NCBI GenBank assembly: GCA_015486895.1
Contig: WFQT01000440.1
Span: 1-5,773, forward strand
Source: Anaerolineae bacterium
Lineage (GTDB): Bacteria; Chloroflexota; Anaerolineae; JAADDB01
Reading direction: 5' to 3'
DNA: 5,773 bases
A program made the position numbers and the translations under genes. Position 1 is the stretch's first letter; every line of letters starts with the position of its first letter. The notes under the pieces were generated by a model that was given only the letters and a program-made list of their open reading frames with translations, was not told where the DNA came from and did not search any database. Of this stretch, positions 1 to 5,190 are shown piece after piece.

Positions 1-1
1 A

Positions 2-301
2 AGTTTGCACCGGGTCATTCGCCTCTCTTACCAGTTGTTAGGGCTACAATCCTTTTTCACCGTGGGCGAAGACGAAGTGCGCGCCTGGACGGTGAAAAAG
101 GGGGCCACGGCCATAGAAGCAGCAGCAACAATTCACACTGACCTGGCCCGAGGGTTCATCCGGGCGGAAGTGGTGCATTATGACGATCTCATCAAAGCAG
201 GTTCGCTGGCCCAGACGCGTAAGCTTGGCCTGTTGCGTTTGGAAGGACGGGATTATATCGTGAAGGACGGCGACATTGTTCACATCCGTTTCAATATATA
301 G
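2..301 (+). CDS. ychF: YchF/OLA1 family ATPase, C-terminal part (TGS domain), 5' end outside window
   Basis: This is the last 99 codons of the universally conserved Obg-like P-loop ATPase YchF, a cytoplasmic, ribosome-associated nucleotide-binding protein. The reading frame is already open at base 2, so the TTG at 5 is an internal Leu and not a start. What is seen matches the C-terminal TGS domain that ends every YchF: LLGLQSFFTVGEDEVRAW, then KKGATA, IHTDLARGFIRAEVV, and the closing EGRDYIVKDGDIVHIRFNI with the family's usual terminus. The G-domain with its Walker motifs lies upstream, outside the window. The last 26 nt overlap the proposed start of the next gene, whose Shine-Dalgarno lies inside the conserved KDGD codons. 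No promoter or terminator is visible around it. The family call is firm; only completeness is unknown. Confidence 0.93.
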   Translation, partial: SLHRVIRLSYQLLGLQSFFTVGEDEVRAWTVKKGATAIEAAATIHTDLARGFIRAEVVHYDDLIKAGSLAQTRKLGLLRLEGRDYIVKDGDIVHIRFNI

Positions 302-1658
302 GCGCAAAAGTAGAGTATCACGAATTGTGGTATCGCTCATATTCACCGTTCTGTCAATCATCACTACTATTGCACTCTTCAAACCGAACGACAGCCAGGC
401 AGCAACGCCGTTCCTACCCGCCGGCTGCGTCAATGACCGCTACGAGCCCAATAACGACGCTGCACACGCTACCCTGATAAATGATGGTCACTATCCTAAC
501 CTGCAAATTTGCAGCGGTGACCGGGACTGGTTTGCCCTGGATCTACAGCAGGGCACAGTTCTGGATGCCGAAGCGTTGTTTTATCACGCCAATGGTGACT
601 TAGACATGTACCTCATCGGCGCTGACGGCCAATCTATCTTAGCAGACAGCAGCAGCCTAACGGACAACGAGGAAATCCGCTACTTCAGCCCCCGAGCGCA
701 ACGAGTTTATGTGGTCATAGGTGGCTGCGGTGACGTCAGCAACCGCTACACGCTGGAAGTGAGCCGTTGCGACGATGACTATTACGAGGATAATGATGCT
801 CCTAATCAGGCCAAACGCATTGGTCCCGGCCATTACGACCTTCACCTCTGTCAGACGAGCGATCATCCGGACGCTGATTGGTTTGCTGCAGACATGTCTG
901 CCAACAGCGCCTTGGTGGTCGATTTAACTTTCCATAATGTTGATGGCGATTTGGATCTCTACATTTTCAATGGCAACGGCAGCCGAACCAAAGGGAGCAG
1001 CACTAGCTCCACAGACAACGAGCACGCCGCAGTGGTGGTCAAAAGCGCTCAACGACTGCTGATCAATGTGGAGGGATACCACGGTGCCAGTAATGCCTAC
1101 GGCATGGATGCCCAGATCGTCAACCTGGGCGTTTGCCAGCCGGACACAGCGGAGCCGAACAACAGCATGGAAACAGCTTACCCGTTGACAGAGACGCCTT
1201 TGAACGGTTTAACCATCTGTCCCAACGATAACGATTACTTCAGCAAAACGGTACCGCCGCTGGCAACGATACGCGGAGTTATCACTTTTACCAACGATTT
1301 CGGCGACTTAGACTTACTGCTTTTGAACCCACAGGCAACGCCGGTGGCGATCAGTCGGGGGCAAACGGACCAAGAGATAGTCAATTATTCCCCGGTAGTG
1401 ACGGAAACACTCTATTTTCAGGTCATTGGTGACCTGGAAGTAGGTGACCAGCCAGTGGGAAACGGTTATATCCTGGACTATGCCGTCTGGACGGCAACAC
1501 CGATCCCTTCACCGACACCAACTCCAACCCCTACAGCAACTGCAACTGAAACACCAACAGCAACGGCGACCCCAACCCCCACAGCAACTGCAACTAAGAC
1601 ACCAACACCAACGGCGACACTATTCCGCCATTATTTACCTGTTATCTCCCATCCGTGA
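276..1658 (+). CDS. Exported triple PPC-domain-like protein with Pro/Thr-rich tail and C-terminal YLPV motif
   Basis: This 460-residue protein is predicted to be exported. Residues 9-16 are basic (RRKSRVSR), 17-35 are hydrophobic, and a plausible signal peptidase site follows SQA at 40-42. Three homologous modules follow, about 51-164, 165-286 and 287-405. Each opens with a YEPNN-like motif (YEPNN 56-60, YEDND 170-174, AEPNN 292-296), then a D-W/Y-F strand (DWF 84-86, DWF 201-203, DYF 320-322) and a GDLDLY-like strand (107-112, 224-229, 343-348). This is the pattern of bacterial pre-peptidase C-terminal (PPC) beta-sandwich domains. Each module has a Cys pair (51/79, 165/192, 287/315). Residues 408-448 are Pro/Thr-rich and the protein ends FRHYLPVISHP. 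No protease or other catalytic domain is present, so the role is unknown; a surface binding or structural function is only a guess. The TTG at 276 was chosen because AAGGA at 263-267 precedes it with 8 nt spacing and it keeps the basic N-region. The next in-frame start, GTG at 327, would remove that region. Confidence 0.82.
   Translation: MFTSVSIYRRKSRVSRIVVSLIFTVLSIITTIALFKPNDSQAATPFLPAGCVNDRYEPNNDAAHATLINDGHYPNLQICSGDRDWFALDLQQGTVLDAEALFYHANGDLDMYLIGADGQSILADSSSLTDNEEIRYFSPRAQRVYVVIGGCGDVSNRYTLEVSRCDDDYYEDNDAPNQAKRIGPGHYDLHLCQTSDHPDADWFAADMSANSALVVDLTFHNVDGDLDLYIFNGNGSRTKGSSTSSTDNEHAAVVVKSAQRLLINVEGYHGASNAYGMDAQIVNLGVCQPDTAEPNNSMETAYPLTETPLNGLTICPNDNDYFSKTVPPLATIRGVITFTNDFGDLDLLLLNPQATPVAISRGQTDQEIVNYSPVVTETLYFQVIGDLEVGDQPVGNGYILDYAVWTATPIPSPTPTPTPTATATETPTATATPTPTATATKTPTPTATLFRHYLPVISHP
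1524..1618 (+). repeat. 48-bp tandem duplication encoding the Pro/Thr-rich tail
   Basis: Two near-identical copies (1524-1570 and 1572-1618, period 48 bp) share the cores ACAGCAACTGCAACT and CAACGGCGAC and differ at only a few bases. Each encodes 16 residues: PTPTATATETPTATAT, then PTPTATATKTPTPTAT. Similar shorter CCAAC/CCGAC units precede the first copy. The array forms the low-complexity linker between the third PPC module and the C-terminal YLPV tail, and its length probably varies between strains by slippage or recombination. Confidence 0.85.
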
Positions 1659-1676
1659 TAGCGGAAGATAACAGGT
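1637..1676 (+). terminator. Stem-loop straddling the stop codon of the PPC-domain gene
   Basis: An 11-bp perfect inverted repeat, ACCTGTTATCT (1637-1647) with AGATAACAGGT (1666-1676), is capped by a second 4-bp stem TCCG/CGGA (1652-1655 with 1662-1665) around a six-base loop. The stop codon TGA (1656-1658) lies in that loop. There is no T-run after the 3' arm, so it is not a textbook intrinsic terminator. It could terminate transcription weakly or protect the mRNA 3' end. It is the only strong structure between the PPC gene and the minus-strand PIN gene that ends at 1840. Confidence 0.5.
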
Positions 1677-1839
1677 TAACGAACCCTTGTAAGACTGGAA
1701 ATAAAGCAAAGAGCAACACTCAGGTGGCGAGTACTTTTGAAAACAAAGTGCCGATCACGTGTCTCTTCTCAAGGAGAGGCGCTTTCTGTTAAAGGGAAAC
1801 TAATGGCCGTGGAGGGAGGCGGAGGAGAAGTGGATAATG

Positions 1840-2256
1840 TCAGGGCAAGCTGAGGTCCGCCAGAGGCCTGACATAGCTCAGGTCGGGCACGCACTTCACG
1901 AAATGCATGTCGGCAGTGACATACAGAGCGGAAGCAACTTCGGCCAGTGCCGCGAAGACGGCGTCATATACGGTGGCGTCGTGGCTGCGAGCGATGGCCA
2001 TGGCCCGCGTCATGACTTCCTTCGTGGGTGTCACCCAGGTAATACGCATGGCGAAGAGCCCCTCCACCGCCAGTTGCACCTGCTCCGTGGTCAACTCCCC
2101 CATGTAGCGCATGACATTGGCAAACTCGTAATGTGCCAGGTCAGGCTCCACCAACTGAATATCGCCTGCAAGATAGGCGTCGCGAATAGATAGGGCTTCT
2201 TCGGCATATTCTTCATGTTGTCGATACCACTTATCGACATTGAAAAGACCCTGCAC
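1840..2256 (-). CDS. VapC-like PIN-domain protein, apparently 5'-truncated and lacking an antitoxin
   Basis: The 138-residue product resembles VapC-type PIN-domain ribonucleases, normally the toxins of type II toxin-antitoxin pairs. Three of the four acidic active-site positions are recognisable: Glu44 in YEFANVMRY, Asp98 in TVYDAVFAALAE, and Asp116 in LYVTADMHF. The N-terminal strand with the first catalytic Asp, normally of the form vvDaSvavKW, is missing. The ORF begins MQGLFNVDKWYRQ, so KWYRQ, which should sit about six residues after the Asp, directly follows the only Asp present. An in-frame TAG lies two codons upstream of the GTG start. AGGGG abuts the start codon, so there is no normally spaced Shine-Dalgarno. 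No VapB-like ORF lies upstream; that space is the lacI-type promoter region. I infer a truncated, probably inactive remnant, although a solitary PIN protein with a small deletion is possible. Confidence 0.68.
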   Translation of the reverse strand: MQGLFNVDKWYRQHEEYAEEALSIRDAYLAGDIQLVEPDLAHYEFANVMRYMGELTTEQVQLAVEGLFAMRITWVTPTKEVMTRAMAIARSHDATVYDAVFAALAEVASALYVTADMHFVKCVPDLSYVRPLADLSLP

Positions 2257-2271
2257 CCCCTAATTTGAGGC

Positions 2272-2300
2272 TTGACAAACGTTTGCGTATACAGTATAAT
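2272..2300 (+). promoter_or_regulatory. Consensus sigma-70 promoter of the lacI-type/ThDP enzyme operon
   Basis: A -35 box TTGACA (2272-2277) and a -10 box TATAAT (2295-2300) both match the housekeeping consensus exactly and are separated by the optimal 17 bp. Transcription would begin near 2307, giving a leader of about 125 nt before the GTG start at 2432. It is the only strong promoter seen ahead of the plus-strand genes from 2432 to the right edge, so it probably serves all of them. Such a strong promoter next to two operators suggests control mainly by repression. Confidence 0.85.
2275..2286. promoter_or_regulatory. Operator O1 for a LacI/PurR-family repressor (ACAAACGTTTGC)
   Basis: This carries a perfect 10-bp palindrome CAAACGTTTG with the central CG typical of LacI-family operators. 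Its right half, GTTTGCGT, equals a half-site of the E. coli PurR operator consensus. It overlaps the last three bases of the -35 box and runs into the spacer, so bound repressor would block RNA polymerase. The obvious candidate ligand is the LacI-family protein encoded immediately downstream, which makes this autoregulation by inference. Confidence 0.78.
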
Positions 2301-2307
2301 AATCTAC

Positions 2308-2319
2308 ACAAACGTTTGT
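2308..2319. promoter_or_regulatory. Operator O2 for a LacI/PurR-family repressor (ACAAACGTTTGT)
   Basis: This is a perfect 12-bp palindrome sharing ACAAACGTTTG with O1. Its centre (2313/2314) is 33 bp from the O1 centre (2280/2281), about three helical turns, so two repressor dimers would sit on nearly the same face of the DNA. It starts at the predicted transcription start, a position that would hinder open-complex formation or promoter escape. No further copy of CAAACGTTTG was noticed elsewhere in the window. Confidence 0.78.
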
Positions 2320-2371
2320 CCATTGAACCTCACTGGCAGGGGCCGCTTACACCATGTGATTACGCAACGAC

Positions 2372-2404
2372 AGGCTTGGCCTAAAGAGCAAGCCTCGCTT
2401 AGGC
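2372..2404 (+). promoter_or_regulatory. Leader region with two mutually exclusive hairpins upstream of the lacI-type gene
   Basis: Stem A pairs AGGCTTG (2372-2378) with CAAGCCT (2389-2395). Stem B pairs GCCTAA (2379-2384) with TTAGGC (2399-2404). The 5' arm of B lies in the loop of A, so the two are alternatives, or interlock as a tight pseudoknot whose connecting loops (0 and 3 nt) look short for that. The structure ends 13 nt before the Shine-Dalgarno at 2418. There is no T-run, so attenuation by termination is not indicated. A regulatory role is unproven. Confidence 0.35.
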
Positions 2405-2417
2405 ACTTTGATTACTC

Positions 2418-2422
2418 GGAGG
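2418..2422 (+). promoter_or_regulatory. Ribosome binding site deciding the GTG start of the lacI-type gene
   Basis: GGAGG is placed 9 nt before the GTG at 2432. The in-frame TTG at 2408 lies upstream of this site and has no comparable Shine-Dalgarno. The ATG at 2424 is in another frame and too close. The GTG therefore fits best, and it gives the N-terminus usual for LacI-family repressors. Confidence 0.75.
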
Positions 2423-2431
2423 TATGAGGAC

Positions 2432-3427
2432 GTGGCAACCTTGCACGACGTGGCACATTTAGCTCAGGTTAGCGTTTCAACTGTTTCCCGCTACCTTTCG
2501 GGAGAGTTGAAAGTTCGGCCTGAGACGGAAGAGCGGATCTTGCAATCCCTTGAACAGACCAATTACTGTCCCAATTTGATTGCTCGTAGTTTGCGAATGG
2601 GAGCGACGAACACGCTTGCCGCGGTTGTCCCAGATATCTACCAACCTGGCATCGCGGGCATCGTTGCTGGAATTGACCGCAGAGTCAAGAGCACCGATTA
2701 CACCTTGGTGTTACTTATGACTGGCAATCAGGCCAGCAGAGAGGCCGAGTCTTTGCGCACTCTTCTCGCAAGAAAAGTAGATGGGATCATCATGGTCGGA
2801 CGGCCTGCAGTTCTCAGCGGGCAAGACCGGCACGCCGAATTAGTCAAGGAGCAAAGCATTCCAATGGTGTATGTCGCTCGTAACTTCGCCGAGTCCAACA
2901 TTCCTGAGGTCTGCCCTGATCAAGAAGATGGCGCTTTCCAAGTGACCCTTCACCTCCTGGAGAAGGGCTATCGTGCCATTGGCATCATCATTGGAACACG
3001 AGAGCACCCGGACTCGCTTCGAAAGTTGGCCGGGTACCGGCGTGCACTGCAGTCCAAGGGCCTCGTATTCAGGGAGGAGTTGGTAGCGGAGGGACGGTAC
3101 CGCTTGGCCCCAGCAAAGGAAGCCACCAGCCAGTTATTGCGACATGATGTGGATGCGATCTTTGGCATTACTGACACAATGGCCGTAGCTGCGTTGAAAT
3201 ATGTACAGGAGAGTAACCTGTCGATTCCGGAAGATATTGCCATAGTGAGTTATGGGGGTACTTTGTGGGCCGACATGGTCACACCGACGCTAACAACTGT
3301 CGTCGTAGACATTGAGGAAGAAGGTTTCGTGGCCGCTGATTTGCTTTTGAGGTTAATCAATGGAGAGTCGGGCACCCCTATGCTTGATGTCCGACCAGTA
3401 CATCTTAGAGTAGGACAGTCCTCATAA
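2432..3427 (+). CDS. LacI/PurR-family transcriptional repressor
   Basis: The 331-residue protein has the usual LacI-family layout and length. An N-terminal helix-turn-helix (MATLHDVAHLAQVSVSTVSRYL, written here as residues 1-22) carries the recognition-helix signature VSVSTVSRYL. The hinge follows with NLIARSL at 48-54, then a two-lobed periplasmic-binding-protein-like effector domain from about 60 to the end. Recognisable core elements include LLARKVDGIIMVG (111-123), the LRKLAGYRRAL stretch (196-206), ITDTMAVAAL (246-255) and SIPEDIAIVSY (264-274). Where sugar-responsive members usually have V-G-F/Y-D-D, this protein has V-S-Y-G-G (272-276), so the effector may be atypical. The upstream promoter carries two CAAACGTTTG palindromes, suggesting autoregulation. 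Its stop lies 44 nt before the ThDP enzyme start with no terminator between them, so it is probably the first gene of that operon. The effector cannot be named. Confidence 0.93.
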   Translation: MATLHDVAHLAQVSVSTVSRYLSGELKVRPETEERILQSLEQTNYCPNLIARSLRMGATNTLAAVVPDIYQPGIAGIVAGIDRRVKSTDYTLVLLMTGNQASREAESLRTLLARKVDGIIMVGRPAVLSGQDRHAELVKEQSIPMVYVARNFAESNIPEVCPDQEDGAFQVTLHLLEKGYRAIGIIIGTREHPDSLRKLAGYRRALQSKGLVFREELVAEGRYRLAPAKEATSQLLRHDVDAIFGITDTMAVAALKYVQESNLSIPEDIAIVSYGGTLWADMVTPTLTTVVVDIEEEGFVAADLLLRLINGESGTPMLDVRPVHLRVGQSS

Positions 3428-3457
3428 GGGACTAACATAATTCCAATTCCATGAAGG

Positions 3458-3464
3458 AAGGAGG
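3458..3464 (+). promoter_or_regulatory. Ribosome binding site deciding the start of the ThDP enzyme gene
   Basis: AAGGAGG lies 7 nt before the ATG at 3472. The upstream in-frame ATG at 3451 would place this motif inside the coding region and has no similar site ahead of it. The 3472 start is therefore preferred, giving 559 rather than 566 residues. Confidence 0.78.
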
Positions 3465-3471
3465 CTTTGTG

Positions 3472-5151
3472 ATGGGACAACATACTGGATTTGCTTTAGC
3501 TGAGATGCTGGTTGATTACGGTGTCGAGTACATTTTTGGCATCCCAGGAGGGCAAACTTTACCTTTATATGAAGCTGATTACGCGGAGCGCGCCAAACTA
3601 AAGCATGTGGTCATGCGAGACGAGCGCAGTGCGGGCCACGCAGCTTGTGCATACGCTCGCATCTCCGGCAAAGTAGGAGTCTGCGATGCTACCGTTGGCC
3701 CTGGGGCGACAAACCTGGTCTCTGCCCTGGGTGAAGCGCTGAATTCCTCTACCGCTATGGTCGCTATCGTCAGCGATCACCCCGTTGGCTGGGTTAACCA
3801 CATAGACTTCGGGCGCGCGTCACAAGGCATTGATCAGATCGGATTGCTAAAGGCAGTGAGTAAAGCTGTTTTCCGAGTTCCTAGCCCCGACCGCCTGCCG
3901 GAGTTAGTGAAAGCGGCTTTTATCAAAGCGTCGACCGGGCGGCCGGGCCCTGTTGTATTGGACGTACCCGCTGATGTTTTCAGGCAGGAATACGACTTCC
4001 AGCATCTAGAGAACTACGTTGAGCCTGACTACGGTCGTTTTCCAGCCAGGCGTTCAGCGCCTGATCCTGGTGACGTTGAGAAGGCAGCCAGGCTCCTGCG
4101 CGCTGCCAAGAGGCCGGTGATGCTTGTGGGTGGAGGAGCGCTCATCTCGGGGGCAACAGCCCAGGTCAAACAGCTTGCGGAGCTCCTCACCATGCCCGTC
4201 ACCACCACGTTCACGGGCAAAGGTATATTGTCCGACGATCATCCACTTTGCCTGGGGGTAGTCGGCTTCATGGCCGGCACCCAATGTGCTGAAACTGCTT
4301 TGCGCTCGGCTGATCTTGTGTTTATCGTCGGCTCCAAGTCATCGCAGAACTCAACCTTCACGTGGACCGTGCCCACGCCAGAGCAGAAAGTGATTCATCT
4401 TGATGTTGACCCTGGCGAGGTAGGGCGTGTGTTCCGCACAGACGTGGGTCTGGTGGGTGATGCAAGGCTTGGGCTCGACGCGGTGTTGGGGGCGCTACAA
4501 CGTGGCGAACAGATCGTGCCAGATAAGGAACGCCTGGAATGGGCGCAGTCGCTTAAACAGGAATGGGAGCATACCGTTGCCCAAAGAGTGGCATCAGATG
4601 GGACTCCCCTGGATCCACACATGCTCATGGCTGAGCTGGGGCGTGTCATGGCCCCAGAGGACGTGTTGATATGCGACGCTGGCTTCGCCAGTGCTTGGGG
4701 TGCACTATACTTTTCTCAACGGGAGGCAGGGCGTCGTTGCATTTTCCCGCGTGGGCTGGCAGGGATTGGTTTTGCCGTCGCCGCTGGCGTAGGTGCCCAG
4801 TTGGCTGCACCTGAACGGCGTGTGGTCACATTAGCCGGTGATGGTGCGTTCACCTATGTCATGGCCGAGCTATCTACTCAGGCGCGGTTCAACCTACCAG
4901 TCGTCAACATCGTGCTTAACAATGCCGCCTTCGGCTGGGTGAAGTGGGCAGAGCAGGCGTGGTACCACAGCACTTTCAAGTGTTCCGATCTTGGGAAGAT
5001 CGACTTTGCTAAAGTAGCTGAAGGACTGGGGTGCGTCGGCCTGCGGGTCGAGGAGCCTTCACAGGTCGGAAAAACGCTGGCGGAGGCGTTGGATGCGCAC
5101 AAACCCGTTGTAGTGGAGGCGATCACTGATCCATCATCTACTCCGATGTAG
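3472..5151 (+). CDS. Acetolactate synthase-like thiamine-diphosphate-dependent enzyme
   Basis: The 559-residue protein has the three-domain plan of the acetolactate synthase/2-oxoacid decarboxylase superfamily. The N-terminal Pyr domain (about 2-170) begins with FGIPGGQTLPLYEA and carries RDERSAGHAACAYAR, in which Glu51 fits the catalytic Glu that activates ThDP, followed by GPGATNL and GRPGPVVLDVPADV. The central domain (about 198-335) includes LVGGGALISG and VIHLDVDPGEVGR. The C-terminal PP domain (about 390-550) has the ThDP/Mg motif GDG (456-458), 24 residues, then NN (483-484). The superfamily call is secure, but substrate and reaction type (2-oxoacid decarboxylation versus carboligation) are not. 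No small regulatory subunit or other branched-chain biosynthesis gene adjoins it. The neighbours are a LacI-type regulator, a VOC protein and an AOR, so a catabolic role is more likely than Ilv biosynthesis. A 2-oxoacid decarboxylase feeding AOR is my favoured inference. Confidence 0.92.
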   Translation: MGQHTGFALAEMLVDYGVEYIFGIPGGQTLPLYEADYAERAKLKHVVMRDERSAGHAACAYARISGKVGVCDATVGPGATNLVSALGEALNSSTAMVAIVSDHPVGWVNHIDFGRASQGIDQIGLLKAVSKAVFRVPSPDRLPELVKAAFIKASTGRPGPVVLDVPADVFRQEYDFQHLENYVEPDYGRFPARRSAPDPGDVEKAARLLRAAKRPVMLVGGGALISGATAQVKQLAELLTMPVTTTFTGKGILSDDHPLCLGVVGFMAGTQCAETALRSADLVFIVGSKSSQNSTFTWTVPTPEQKVIHLDVDPGEVGRVFRTDVGLVGDARLGLDAVLGALQRGEQIVPDKERLEWAQSLKQEWEHTVAQRVASDGTPLDPHMLMAELGRVMAPEDVLICDAGFASAWGALYFSQREAGRRCIFPRGLAGIGFAVAAGVGAQLAAPERRVVTLAGDGAFTYVMAELSTQARFNLPVVNIVLNNAAFGWVKWAEQAWYHSTFKCSDLGKIDFAKVAEGLGCVGLRVEEPSQVGKTLAEALDAHKPVVVEAITDPSSTPM

Positions 5152-5190
5152 GAGAAGGCCACGTTTATGGGCGGTTATGGAGAATTACTC

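Noticed and set aside
44..433. Minus-strand 129-codon ORF opposite ychF and the PPC gene start
   Set aside because: It is a shadow of two supported plus-strand genes. It has low-complexity Cys runs and no domain-like pattern.
1740..1800. Imperfect inverted repeats such as CTCTTCTC/GGAGAG in the spacer after the PPC gene
   Set aside because: Pairing is only four to six base pairs with bulges. I see no RNA gene, promoter or CRISPR-like repeat in 1677-1839.
1837..2193. Plus-strand 118-codon ORF preceded by GGAGGAG at 1821-1827
   Set aside because: It is fully antisense to the PIN-domain ORF. The translation is rich in His, Gly and Gln with no recognisable fold, while the minus strand shows clear PIN motifs. 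The Shine-Dalgarno-like sequence is part of a purine-rich run and is probably coincidental.
2354..2359. ATGTGA start-stop element in the repressor leader
   Set aside because: AGGGG lies about 11 nt upstream, but a two-codon start-stop occurs often by chance and nothing else supports a regulatory upstream ORF.
2408..2431. Upstream TTG start extending the repressor by eight residues
   Set aside because: It has no Shine-Dalgarno of its own, and the strong GGAGG at 2418 fits the GTG at 2432, which gives the standard LacI-family N-terminus.
4427..4669. Plus-strand 80-codon ORF inside the ThDP enzyme gene
   Set aside because: It is an out-of-frame shadow, rich in Trp and Cys, within a well-conserved coding region.
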